The notes below the pieces were generated by a model. It was given only the letters and a program-made list of their open reading frames with translations. It ran no database searches and was not told where the DNA came from. The translations under genes and the position numbers were made by a program. From Longimicrobium terrae (GTDB lineage Bacteria > Gemmatimonadota > Gemmatimonadetes > Longimicrobiales > Longimicrobiaceae), in assembly GCF_014202995.1 (NCBI RefSeq), contig NZ_JACHIA010000005.1, forward strand, positions 248,001 through 312,000: a DNA stretch of 64,000 bases, in the 5' to 3' direction. Of this stretch, positions 26,350 to 34,758 are shown one piece after another (the stretch's first letter is position 1; each line of letters starts with the position of its first letter).

Positions 26350-28035
26350 ATGAACGTTTCCGAAGTCCGCCCGGCCGGCCGATGGACTCCCCGGCGCATC
26401 GCCGGGTTTCCGCTGTTCGCGGCGCTGCTCTGGCTCATCGGCGCCGGCCTGGTCGCGCCGCTGCTCATCCACCTGCTGGGCGCGAACTCCGTCCTCACAC
26501 CCGTGCTGGCGGACTGGCGCGCGCACCTGCGCGACGGCGTCCTGATCCTGGGTGTGCTCGCCATCACCGTTCCCGCGGTGGCGGCATTGGGTCCGGAGCG
26601 CATCGGGCGGTGGCTGCAGCCGGCCACGGCGGAGGCGCTGGCGGCTATCCGCGTGTGGATCTCGCTCATCCTCCTGGCCAGCGTGGCGTGGGAAGACCTG
26701 CCGAGCAGCGCCGCGCTCCCCCGCGGCATGCTGAAGATGAACGGCCAGTGGCTGGTGGAGCTGCTGCACGGCCTGCCCATCGGCTTCGACGCGTTCCTGG
26801 CGAGCGAGCCGTCGCTGCGCGTGTTCGAGTGGGCGACGGCCGTGCTGCTGGTGGCGGCAATGGCGGGAGTGTGGTCACGATGGACGGTGCCCGCGGCGGC
26901 GGTGGCGTACATGCTGTTCGCCAGCATTCTGCGCAGCTACGCATGGGGCTACCACACCGGCGTCATTCCGCTGTACTGCCTTCTTCTGCTGTCGTTTACG
27001 CCCTGCGCGGACGCTTGGTCGGCGGACCGCTGGCTGCGCGCGCGCCGCGGCCTGCCGGTGGAGCCCGCGCGAGTGCCGCGGCTGCGCTACGCCATCGGCC
27101 GGTACCTGGTGTGGATGGCCATTGCGCTCCCGTACACGCTCGCCGCGCTCAGCAAGCTGCGGAAGGGCGGGTTCATGTGGTGGCGCGGCGACTACATGGA
27201 GCAGCGGTTGATGGCGGGGGTGCTGGAGCCCATGCACTTCGACTTTCAGGTCGTCTTCTACATGATCCGCCTGCCGCTGTGGATCTTTGGCGTGCTGGGC
27301 TTTGTGGCGCTCATGGGCGAGCTGACCTTTGTGCTCGTTCTCGTAAACCGCGCCGCGCGGCTGGTGCTGCCGGTGGTGATGGCGGGAATGCACGTCGGCA
27401 TCCTGCTGCTGCAGAACATTCTGTTTCCCGACCTGATCGCCATTCAGGCCGTGTTCTACGACTGGACGCCGGTGCGCGACCGGGTCGCGGCATGGGCGGG
27501 AAAGGCGCGGGTGGCGGCGTCGATGGCGATGGACGGGGCGCTGGACGCCGGCCGGCCGGTGATGCGGCAGGCGCGGCTGGCGCAGGCGTTTCTGCTGATC
27601 GCCGTGGGGTGCTGGGCCACGCGGACGGAGCGCTTTCCGTTCACGGCGATGCAGATGTTCAGCGGCGTGCACCGGCGCGAGCCCGTGGAGTACGTGCGTC
27701 CGATGGTGGTGTACGAGGATGGGAAGCGCGAGCCAGCGAAATTCGAGAACTGGATCGGCGCGGTGGCGGATTCGCGCTACCGCTGGCTGCTGCGCTCGTG
27801 GGACACGGACACGGCGCGCATCACGCGGCTGCGCGAGTTTCTGGACGTGGCGGCCGAGCGCGCCGACCGGCACGCCGCGCCCGGGCGGCGCGTGCGCGAG
27901 TTCCACATGGAGGTGCGCCGTTGGGACTACGCGCACAACCCGCGCGATCCGGAGCGCGGGCGCCTGCTGTACGAGGTGCGCCACGTTCCGCGCCGCCCGG
28001 GCCAGGGCCGCGCCGTCGCCGCCGCGCCGCGGTAG
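26350..28035 (+). CDS. HTTM-domain-like multi-pass membrane protein
   Basis: 561 residues, with about 10 hydrophobic helices. The N-terminal 350 residues resemble the HTTM domain shared with vitamin K-dependent gamma-carboxylase: 'IRVWISLILLASVAWEDLP', 'WGYHTGVIPLYCLLLLSFTPCADAWSADRW' (quoted in parts: 'GYHTGVIPLYCLLLLSF'), 'WMAIALPYTLAALSKLRKGG' and 'VFYDWTPVRDR'. HTTM proteins are mostly uncharacterised integral membrane enzymes. The C-terminal 180 residues are soluble and contain 'EYVRPMVVYEDGKREPAKFE'. The 438-base gap upstream (25912-26349) separates it from the divergent PPC gene and shows no further gene. Confidence 0.7.
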   Translation: MNVSEVRPAGRWTPRRIAGFPLFAALLWLIGAGLVAPLLIHLLGANSVLTPVLADWRAHLRDGVLILGVLAITVPAVAALGPERIGRWLQPATAEALAAIRVWISLILLASVAWEDLPSSAALPRGMLKMNGQWLVELLHGLPIGFDAFLASEPSLRVFEWATAVLLVAAMAGVWSRWTVPAAAVAYMLFASILRSYAWGYHTGVIPLYCLLLLSFTPCADAWSADRWLRARRGLPVEPARVPRLRYAIGRYLVWMAIALPYTLAALSKLRKGGFMWWRGDYMEQRLMAGVLEPMHFDFQVVFYMIRLPLWIFGVLGFVALMGELTFVLVLVNRAARLVLPVVMAGMHVGILLLQNILFPDLIAIQAVFYDWTPVRDRVAAWAGKARVAASMAMDGALDAGRPVMRQARLAQAFLLIAVGCWATRTERFPFTAMQMFSGVHRREPVEYVRPMVVYEDGKREPAKFENWIGAVADSRYRWLLRSWDTDTARITRLREFLDVAAERADRHAAPGRRVREFHMEVRRWDYAHNPRDPERGRLLYEVRHVPRRPGQGRAVAAAPR

Positions 28036-28169
28036 CGCCTCTCCACCGCACGGACGCCTGAGATGCGCTGACGAACCGTTCTTTCGGATGATGATCGGGC
28101 GGAGCGGACCTCCACGTGATCGCCCGTCCTCCGCGAGGGTGTGTGACCCGGCGTGGAGCGCGGGGCCGA

Positions 28170-28631
28170 TCAGATGCTGGGCGTGGCGGCTTCGATGGTG
28201 ATGCGGTACGCGCCCGTCTTGTGCGGGTCCAGCGAATTGGCGCGCACGACGATCCTCCCCGCGTCGGGAAGCGTAAGGACCAGGCGGCTGTCCGTTCCGC
28301 CCGCGCCGTTATCATCGCCTGCCGTCTGCCGCCACAGCGCGCCCGCGCCGGAGCCCGCGGCCAGAAAGGCGTCGAACTCCGTGGAGCGCATCACCAGCGT
28401 CACCCGCTCGCCCGGCCTGCCGCGGACCTCGTACTCGTCGTAATACGATTCATCTTCCGCCTGCGGGTCGCTCTCCTCCAGCCGCCCGCGGGTCTCCTCG
28501 CCGCGGTTGAGCACCACCGGCGCGGGATGGGCCTGCGGCGGCGGGGAGACGGAGAGGCCGCACCCTCCCAGCGCCGCGGTGAGCGCCAGGACGGCGGGGC
28601 GGGGCAAAAGCCTGCAATCAGCGGAGTTCAT
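28170..28631 (-). CDS. Lipoprotein with a single PPC-type repeat
   Basis: 153 residues. Lipobox 'ALGGCG' near residue 24, then a Pro-rich linker and one PPC repeat (about 45-150): 'YYDEYEVRGRPGERVTLVMR', 'TEFDAFLAAGSG', 'GDDNGAGGTDSRLVLTLPDAG'. It is the short paralog of the two three-repeat proteins at 23.5-25.9 kb. It lies 38 bases downstream of the ABA4-like membrane protein on the same strand and is probably in the same transcript. Confidence 0.75.
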   Translation of the reverse strand: MNSADCRLLPRPAVLALTAALGGCGLSVSPPPQAHPAPVVLNRGEETRGRLEESDPQAEDESYYDEYEVRGRPGERVTLVMRSTEFDAFLAAGSGAGALWRQTAGDDNGAGGTDSRLVLTLPDAGRIVVRANSLDPHKTGAYRITIEAATPSI

Positions 28632-28669
28632 CGGTCCGGTGCGCGTGCGGTTGATCGTCAGATCGCGGA

Positions 28670-30055
28670 TCAGGTGGCCGGGAGCACGGAGCGGGCCGGA
28701 GCCGCCGCATCCGCCCGCAGCCACGCGCGCCCGGCGATCACCGCCACGCACGCCCACGCCAGCAGCGCCCCCGCCGCGACCACCATCCCCGGCGACGGCT
28801 CCAGCACGGGGCGGCCCGCCACCGTCTGCCACGCGATCCCCGCGCACGCCGCCAGCCACGCCAACCCCGCAGCGTGCACCAGCCCGCGTGTGCGCGCCCC
28901 ATCCATTCCCGCCCAGGTGAGCAGGATGGCGACTACGGGAAGCGCCTGCAGCCCGTGAAAGCCGATGGCGTGAAGCGGAAGGATGCTTCCCTCGCCCACT
29001 CGCGATCCGGCGACCGTGCTCATCCACAGCCCGGACGCGAAGGCGGCGCCAAAGGTGGCCACGGCGGCGTAGCGGAGGGAAAGGAGGAGCGCGCCGTCCG
29101 CGCCGTCCATCCGGCGCCGCAGGATCTTCCACGCCTGCACCGCGAAGAGCACGATCAGCCCCACCGCGGTCAGAAAGAAGACGCCGCCCAGAATCTGGTC
29201 CGCCACCGCGCCCGCCCGGGTAAAGCGCGGATCCAGCCCGCGCGCGATCTGCACGTTCTCCAGCGCGAACGCGTACGCCACCAGCACCACGTTGGCGGTG
29301 CGCCACGCCATCAGCCCGCGGGCGCTGAAGCGGGCGAGCGGGAGAAACAGGATCAGCGTCAGCAGGTAGATGCCGACCGCGATGTCGAACGTCATCGCCT
29401 TCTGCAGATGGCCTTCCGGGGCGACGAACTCGCCCCCGCGCACCACGATCGCCGCCGCGCATCCCATCCCAAGAACGATCCCGAGCAGGGCCAGCGCGGT
29501 GAGCACCCGCTCGCGGCGGTACAGCGCCATCGCCCGCGACACCGCCAGACGCGCGGCGGTCACGACGCCGTCCCGCGCGCTGATGCGATCGACCGTCGGC
29601 GTGGTCTCCGCGGGTTCCGCGTGCGCGGTGCGGCGGCTTCGGCTCAGGCCGCGCAGGGCCAGGTACGCCAGCAGCCCCACCGGCCCGAACATCAGTGTCG
29701 TGAACAGAACGACGGACTGCACGGGGAGCGGCAGCCAGCGTTCGCGCATGTTGTCACGGTAGATCCACAGCGCCACGGCCTGATCGAACGCCAGGATGTG
29801 GATCCACGCGACCAATGCCACGTCCGGCATGGCCAGCAGGCGCAGCACGCCCTCCGCGTTGCCGAAGTCGCGCATCATCCCCGGCCCCAGACGCGCGAAC
29901 AGCGGAACGATGCCGGCCAGGTAGATGATGGAAAGGAAGATGGGGAAGACGGCGCGCTCCGCGATCCACCGCGTGACGCGAAAAGTGGGGAGCAGGATGA
30001 GCAGCAGCCAGCCGATCATCGCCACGCCGGCGATGCTGAACAGAGTCATGTACAT
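28670..30055 (-). CDS. ABA4-like (DUF4281) multi-pass membrane protein
   Basis: 461 residues. The first 150 residues match the ABA4-like pattern: 'SIAGVAMIGWLLLILLP', 'AWIHILAFDQAVALWIYRDN' and 'FTTLMFGPVGLLAYLALR'. In plants ABA4 acts in neoxanthin synthesis; bacterial relatives have no settled role. The remaining 300 residues add about eight helices ('HAIGFHGLQALPVVAILLTW' includes two conserved-looking His). ATG 30055 and ATG 30049 are both possible starts. A bacterial fusion of an ABA4-like unit with a second membrane domain is what the sequence shows; function not assigned. Confidence 0.75.
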   Translation of the reverse strand: MYMTLFSIAGVAMIGWLLLILLPTFRVTRWIAERAVFPIFLSIIYLAGIVPLFARLGPGMMRDFGNAEGVLRLLAMPDVALVAWIHILAFDQAVALWIYRDNMRERWLPLPVQSVVLFTTLMFGPVGLLAYLALRGLSRSRRTAHAEPAETTPTVDRISARDGVVTAARLAVSRAMALYRRERVLTALALLGIVLGMGCAAAIVVRGGEFVAPEGHLQKAMTFDIAVGIYLLTLILFLPLARFSARGLMAWRTANVVLVAYAFALENVQIARGLDPRFTRAGAVADQILGGVFFLTAVGLIVLFAVQAWKILRRRMDGADGALLLSLRYAAVATFGAAFASGLWMSTVAGSRVGEGSILPLHAIGFHGLQALPVVAILLTWAGMDGARTRGLVHAAGLAWLAACAGIAWQTVAGRPVLEPSPGMVVAAGALLAWACVAVIAGRAWLRADAAAPARSVLPAT

Positions 30056-30134
30056 CGGGGCGAACTCCGGGGAGGCGGGGGAACAGCCGACTGCATGGGA
30101 ACGTCGGAACGGGCGCCCGTGTTTCGGCGGAGGG

Positions 30135-30249
30135 AAAAGAGGACCTCACGCAGAGCAGCAGAGGCGCAGAGAAAAGATGGAAGAAGACGATCAACCGTCT
30201 TGTCTGTTCTCTCTGCTGCTCTGCTGCTCTGCGTGATGCTCTTTTTTTT
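30135..30249. repeat. Long hairpin of CAGAGCAGCAGAG words
   Basis: The left half (AAGAGGACCTCACGCAGAGC and following) is complementary to the right half (GCTCTGCGTGATGCTCTTT). It lies between the pdhC terminator and the ABA4-like gene. Same style as the palindrome at 14.2-14.4 kb. Confidence 0.7.
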
Positions 30250-30269
30250 GCGGGGGCGGCACCGGAACA

Positions 30270-30307
30270 AAATCGCGGATGCCGCACCAGGGCGGCATCC
30301 GCGATTT
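30270..30307 (-). terminator. Terminator of the pdhABC transcript
   Basis: Perfect 16-bp stem (30270-30285 with 30292-30307), 6-base loop, 26 bases past the pdhC stop; on the minus strand it ends GATTTTGTTCC. Confidence 0.85.
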
Positions 30308-30333
30308 CGTTCATCCGATGGCGATGGCCGCGC

Positions 30334-31674
30334 TCAGGCGACCATCATCATCGGTTCTTCCAGATACTGCTTCAGCGTCTGCAGGAACGCCGCGCCGGTC
30401 GCGCCGTCGATCACCCGGTGGTCGCAGCTCAGCGTCATGCGCATGCGCTGGCGGACGACCATCTCCCCGCTGTCATCCACCACCACCTTGGGCCCGATGG
30501 CGCCCACGGCCAGGATGGCGGCCTCCGGCGGGTTGATGATGGCGGTGAACTCCTCGATGCCGAACATCCCCAGGTTGCTGATGCTGAACGTGCTGCCCGT
30601 GAACTCCTCGGGCTTCAGCTTCTTTTCCCGGGCGCGTCCGGCGAGTTCCTTGACCTCGGCCGAGATCTCGCCCACACCCTTGCGGTCCGCGTCGCGAATG
30701 ACGGGCGTAATGAGCCCTTCCTCGATCGCCACGGCCACGCCGATGTGCACCTGCTCGTACAGGTGGATGGAATCGCCCGTCCACGCCGCGTTCACGAACG
30801 GGTGGCGGCGCAGCGCCATCGACACGGCCTTGATGACCAGGTCGTTGGGGCTGGTCTTGATGCCTTCCTTGGCGAAGCGCTCGTTGATGCGCCCGCGCAG
30901 CGCCATCGCCTCGCCCATGTCCACCTCGACCGTGAGGTAGAAGGTGGGCACCGGGCCGATGGACTGCGCCAGCCGCCGCGCGATCGCCTTGCGCATCTGG
31001 CTGATGGGGTGCTCGCGGAAGCGCGCGTCCGTCGTGGGCGCCACCGCCGCGGCCGCCGGCTGCGCGGCAGCCTGGGCCGGCGCGGAGGCCTGCGCCTCTG
31101 CCTGCTGCCCGCCGCGCGCGACGGCGTCCTGAATGTCGCGCCGGATCACGCGGCCGCCGGGGCCGGTGCCCTGCACGGCGCCCACCTGCAGCCCCGCCTC
31201 GGCCGCCAGCCTGCGGGCCAGCGGCGACGCCTTGACGCGTCCGCCCTCGCCCTGCGCGGCTTCCGCCGGAGCGGGCGCCGCGGCGGCGGCCGGAGCCGCT
31301 GCCTGTGCGGGCTCGGCCTTGGGCGCTTCCGCCGCCGGAGCCGCCGTTTCCGCCTTGGGAACCTCGGCCTTGGGTGCTTCCGCCGCGGGGGCCGGGGCGG
31401 AGGTGCCGCCGCCTTCCAGCGCGGAGATGTCCTCGTCGGCCTTGGCCACGATGGCGATCATCACGCCCACGTTGGCCGTGTCGCCCTCGTTGATGAAGCG
31501 CTTGCGCAGCACGCCGGATCCGCGGGCCGCCAGCTCCATGGTGGCCTTGTCGGTTTCCACCTCGGCCAGGACGTCGCCCTCCTTTACCTCGTCGCCCTCG
31601 GCCTTGAGCCAGGTGACCAGGCGCCCTTCCTCCATCGTGGGGGAAAGGGCCTCCATGTAGACTTTCGTCGCCAT
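30334..31674 (-). CDS. pdhC: Pyruvate dehydrogenase E2, dihydrolipoyl acetyltransferase
   Basis: 446 residues. One lipoyl domain with lysine in 'EVETDKATMEL' (about 42), an Ala/Pro/Glu-rich linker (85-145), a peripheral subunit-binding domain ('SPLARRLAAEAGLQ' to 'GPGGRVIRRDIQ'), another Ala-rich linker, and the acetyltransferase core with 'SCDHRVIDGATGAAFL' carrying catalytic His and Asp. It passes acetyl groups from PdhAB to CoA. ATG 31674 begins the lipoyl domain. pdhB lies upstream; the 91-base gap contains an inverted repeat that overlaps the pdhB stop. Confidence 0.95.
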   Translation of the reverse strand: MATKVYMEALSPTMEEGRLVTWLKAEGDEVKEGDVLAEVETDKATMELAARGSGVLRKRFINEGDTANVGVMIAIVAKADEDISALEGGGTSAPAPAAEAPKAEVPKAETAAPAAEAPKAEPAQAAAPAAAAAPAPAEAAQGEGGRVKASPLARRLAAEAGLQVGAVQGTGPGGRVIRRDIQDAVARGGQQAEAQASAPAQAAAQPAAAAVAPTTDARFREHPISQMRKAIARRLAQSIGPVPTFYLTVEVDMGEAMALRGRINERFAKEGIKTSPNDLVIKAVSMALRRHPFVNAAWTGDSIHLYEQVHIGVAVAIEEGLITPVIRDADRKGVGEISAEVKELAGRAREKKLKPEEFTGSTFSISNLGMFGIEEFTAIINPPEAAILAVGAIGPKVVVDDSGEMVVRQRMRMTLSCDHRVIDGATGAAFLQTLKQYLEEPMMMVA

Positions 31675-31692
31675 CGTCTGCTTCGGTTCGAA

Positions 31693-31767
31693 AGTGCGTG
31701 AGTGCGGCGTGCGTGAGTGCGTACGTGCGAAACCCTTCCGCACTCACGCACCCGGCACTGACGCACT
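31693..31767. repeat. Inverted repeat of GTGCGTGA words between pdhB and pdhC
   Basis: Arms 31693-31721 and 31739-31767 pair at 26 of 29 positions with a 17-base loop. The arm at 31739-31767 contains the first two bases read of the pdhB stop codon (31766-31768). Same word family as 19937-19972 and 54198-54878. Confidence 0.85.
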
Positions 31768-32746
31768 ATCGGTAAAGGACCTGGTTCAGCTTCTGAATCA
31801 CCAGCTCAACGCTGGGCTTGGCGGCCTTTTCCATCGCCTTGGCGTACGGCATGGGCACGTCCGCCTGGGTGACGCGAAGGATGGGCGCGTCCAGCATGTC
31901 GAACGCTTCTTCCTGGATCATCGCGGCGATCGTCGCCGTGATGCCGCCGAACGCCCAGCCCTCTTCCACCAGCACCACGCGGTTGGTCTTGGCGACCGTG
32001 CGCATGATGGCGTCGGTGTCCAGCGGGCGCAGCGAGCGCAGGTCCAGCACCTCCACGCTCACGCCGTCCTTTTCCATCTGCGCGGCGGCCTGCAGCGCGG
32101 TGTGGATCATCTTGCCGTGCGTGATGATGCTGACGTCGCTTCCCTCGCGCTTGAGGTCGGCCACGCCAAGGGGGATGATGTAGTCGTCATCCTCCGGAAC
32201 CTCGCCCTTGAGGTTGTACAGCATCTCGCCCTCGAAGACGCACACCGGGTCGTCGTCGCGGATGGCGGCCTTGAGCAGTCCCTTGGCGTCCGCCGGGGTG
32301 CCGGGGACCACCACCTTGACGCCCGGATAGTGCGCCACCTGCGACTCCAGCGCCTGCGAGTGCTGCGCCGCCAGTTGCAGCGCCGCGCCCGTGGGGCCGC
32401 GGAAGGTGATGGGCATCTTGAACTGGCCGCCGCTCATCGAACGCATCTTGGCGGCGGAGTTGAAGATCTGGTCAAACGCCAGGATGGCGAAGTTCCAGGT
32501 CATGAACTCGATGACGGGGCGAATGCCCGTCATGGCCGCGCCCACGCCCAGGCCGGCAAAGCCCAGCTCGGTAATGGGCGTGTCCACCACGCGCATGTCG
32601 CCGAACTTTTCCAGCAGCCCCTTGGAAACCTTGTAGGCGCCGTTGTACACGCCGACCTCTTCGCCCATCAGAAAGACGTCGGGATCGCGCTCCATCTCCT
32701 CGGCGAGAGCCTGGTTGAGCGCTTCGCGATAGGTGATCACCGCCAT
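31766..32746 (-). CDS. pdhB: Pyruvate dehydrogenase E1 beta subunit
   Basis: 326 residues, the usual length. Seen: 'FLMGEEVGVYNGAYKVSKGL' , 'DTPITELGFAGLGVGAA' (with the Glu that activates ThDP), 'FRGPTGAALQLAAQHSQALE' and the C-terminal domain 'HGKMIHTALQAA...VEVLDLRSLRPLD'. With PdhA it decarboxylates pyruvate and acetylates the lipoyl arm of PdhC. The start is one base after the pdhA stop, so the subunits are translationally coupled. Confidence 0.95.
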   Translation of the reverse strand: MAVITYREALNQALAEEMERDPDVFLMGEEVGVYNGAYKVSKGLLEKFGDMRVVDTPITELGFAGLGVGAAMTGIRPVIEFMTWNFAILAFDQIFNSAAKMRSMSGGQFKMPITFRGPTGAALQLAAQHSQALESQVAHYPGVKVVVPGTPADAKGLLKAAIRDDDPVCVFEGEMLYNLKGEVPEDDDYIIPLGVADLKREGSDVSIITHGKMIHTALQAAAQMEKDGVSVEVLDLRSLRPLDTDAIMRTVAKTNRVVLVEEGWAFGGITATIAAMIQEEAFDMLDAPILRVTQADVPMPYAKAMEKAAKPSVELVIQKLNQVLYR

Positions 32747-32747
32747 A

Positions 32748-33914
32748 TCAGCGTTCCCTCATGTCGAAGTACAGACGGCCGTTGACGTTCTCTTCGGCGT
32801 AGATCTCGGTGTACAGCTCGCTCACTTCGGGCTCCGGCGACTTTTCGGCGAAGTCGGCGGCCTCTTCGGACACCCGCTTCACTTCTTCATCCATCTTTTC
32901 CAGCTCTTCCTGGCTCAGGATGTTCTGCCTGGCCAGCAGGTCGGCGAAGATGCGGATGGGGTCGTTGGCCTTTTCGTTCTCCACGTCTTCCTTGGTGCGG
33001 TACACGCCGCTCACCGGGTCGGACATGGAGTGGCCCACGAAGCGGTACGTGCGCGCCTCGATGAGCGTGGGGCCGCCGCCGCTGCGGGCGCGCTCGACGG
33101 CTTCCTTCGTGACGCGGTACATGTCCAGCACGTCCATGCCGTCGGCGACGGCGGACGGCATCGCGTACGCCGTGGCCTTCTGGTAGATGTCGTAGAGAGA
33201 CGACGCGCGCTCCCACGCCGTCCCCATGCCGAAGCGGTTGTTTTCGACGATGAGGATCATGGGAATCTTCCACAGCGCCGCCATGTTCAGCGACTCGTGG
33301 AAGGCGCCCTGGTTTACCGCGGCCTCGCCGCAGTACACCTGGATGACGCGGTCTTCCTTGCGGTACTTGATCTTCCACGCTACGCCCAGCGCCAGCGGAA
33401 TCTGGCCGCCCACGATGCCGTGGCCGCCCAGGTAGTTGTGCTCGGCGCTGAACATGTGCATGGAGCCGCCCTTGCCCTTGCTGCAGCCGTCCGCGCGGCC
33501 GTACAGCTCGGCCATGATGGCGCCGGGGGTGATGCCGCACTGCAGCGCGTGCACGTGCTCGCGGTAGGCGGTCATCACGTAGTCGTCGGGCGTCTGCGCG
33601 CTGATGGCGCCGATGGCGACCGCTTCCTGCCCGATGTACAGGTGGCAGAAGCCGCCGATGCGGCCCAGGGCGTAGGCTTCGGCCACCTTTTCCTCCAGGC
33701 GCCGGGCCAGCAGCATGTCGTACATCATTTTCTTGAGCTGATCGGGGCTCAGCCCCTGCATCCGCTCCTCGTCCGACAGGCGGGGCTTGTGCTCCGTCTG
33801 CGACGCGCGGTCGAGCTCGCCGCCCGCTTCCGCCGCCGCTTCCGGCGACCGGTCTTCCGCCTGGACGGTTTCCGTCACGGCGGCCGAGGTGTCCTTCTTC
33901 TTGTCGTCTGCCAT
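32748..33914 (-). CDS. pdhA: Pyruvate dehydrogenase E1 alpha subunit
   Basis: 388 residues. A charged, Ala-rich N-terminal tail of about 55 residues precedes the ThDP-binding fold: 'GFCHLYIGQEAVAIGA', 'TAYREHVHALQCG', 'GKGGSMHMFS' and 'GHGIVGGQIPLALG'. The ThDP/Mg motif normally reads GDG...NN; here the first part is 'YCGEAAVNQGAFHESLN', so Asp is replaced by Glu and the second Gly by Ala, while 'VENNRFGMGT' keeps NN. 'RYVGHSMSDP'-type phosphorylation-loop sequence appears as 'TYRFVGHSMSDP'. First gene of pdhABC; a 222-base gap with no gene separates it from the Uma2 gene. The variant motif may still bind Mg. Confidence 0.93.
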   Translation of the reverse strand: MADDKKKDTSAAVTETVQAEDRSPEAAAEAGGELDRASQTEHKPRLSDEERMQGLSPDQLKKMMYDMLLARRLEEKVAEAYALGRIGGFCHLYIGQEAVAIGAISAQTPDDYVMTAYREHVHALQCGITPGAIMAELYGRADGCSKGKGGSMHMFSAEHNYLGGHGIVGGQIPLALGVAWKIKYRKEDRVIQVYCGEAAVNQGAFHESLNMAALWKIPMILIVENNRFGMGTAWERASSLYDIYQKATAYAMPSAVADGMDVLDMYRVTKEAVERARSGGGPTLIEARTYRFVGHSMSDPVSGVYRTKEDVENEKANDPIRIFADLLARQNILSQEELEKMDEEVKRVSEEAADFAEKSPEPEVSELYTEIYAEENVNGRLYFDMRER

Positions 33915-34136
33915 CAGTCCGTTATCTCTGTAGCGGTGATCGGGCACCCCGTGCCGCCATTTGTTCCGAGCCGGAACATTCTCCCCGTACTCCCTCCAAG
34001 GCGCGACGGAGAGTTCCCCGCCGGCGCCGTCCCGCATTTGCTGCCCTTCTCAGCGGGCGCGTCCTGCTGCAACCCCTGAACCACGCTCATCCGCCGGGCG
34101 CGATTCCGCCCCTCATGACCTTCGTTGGCCGGCGGA

Positions 34137-34742
34137 TCACTCCGCCGGCGCTTCTTCCTGTTCCGCCGCCCCAAGCCGCAGTCCGGCGTAGATTCGCGCC
34201 AAGCTCAGCGTGGCGTTCAGCGACTCGATGCGGATCTCCGAATCCCGTCCCTCGGTCTCGCTGAATCGCCAGAAGCGCGAGTCCTGCCGGGTGTACTGTT
34301 CCACCCGGGGCCGATCCTGCGAAACCAGCAGATACTCACGCAGGCTCGGGATCCGGCGGTAGTTCTCCCACTTGGTCACGTGATCATAGTTCGCCGTCGT
34401 GGGCGACAGCACCTCGATCAGAACCACCGGATTCAGCATCATCTCAATGCCGCGAAGCCGTTCGTACTCCGGCTCGCCGCAGAACACGATGACATCCGGC
34501 ACAAACTTGTTGTCCGCTACTCCCGCCGCCACAAGCGTATCGCGCAGAATCTCGCATCCGGAGTTCTCCAACTGCCGGTCCAGCGAGGAGGTGATACGCT
34601 GGGCGATGCGCCCGTGAAGGATGGACGCGCCGCTCATGGCCACGATCTGCCCGTCGACGAACTCCAGCCGCTGCTCGCTGGCTTCGGCGGCCGCGATGAA
34701 GTCGTCCAGCGTTACCGTCGCGTTCTTCGGATTCGTGGCCAT
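34137..34742 (-). CDS. Uma2-family (DUF820) PD-(D/E)XK nuclease-like protein
   Basis: 201 residues. Typical order: 'RLEFVDGQIVAMSGASILHG' , 'FVPDVIVFCGEP', 'NPVVLIEVLSPTT...HVTKWENYRRIPSLREYLLV' with the Asp, Glu-x-Leu and Lys/Tyr of the PD-(D/E)XK core, then 'YTRQDSRFWRF'. The family is abundant in cyanobacteria and other large genomes, often in mobile settings, and its substrate is not established. It lies 16 bases downstream of lipA and sits between lipA and the pdh operon, so it may have inserted between functionally linked genes. Confidence 0.85.
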   Translation of the reverse strand: MATNPKNATVTLDDFIAAAEASEQRLEFVDGQIVAMSGASILHGRIAQRITSSLDRQLENSGCEILRDTLVAAGVADNKFVPDVIVFCGEPEYERLRGIEMMLNPVVLIEVLSPTTANYDHVTKWENYRRIPSLREYLLVSQDRPRVEQYTRQDSRFWRFSETEGRDSEIRIESLNATLSLARIYAGLRLGAAEQEEAPAE

Positions 34743-34758
34743 GACCGCTCCCTCCGGT

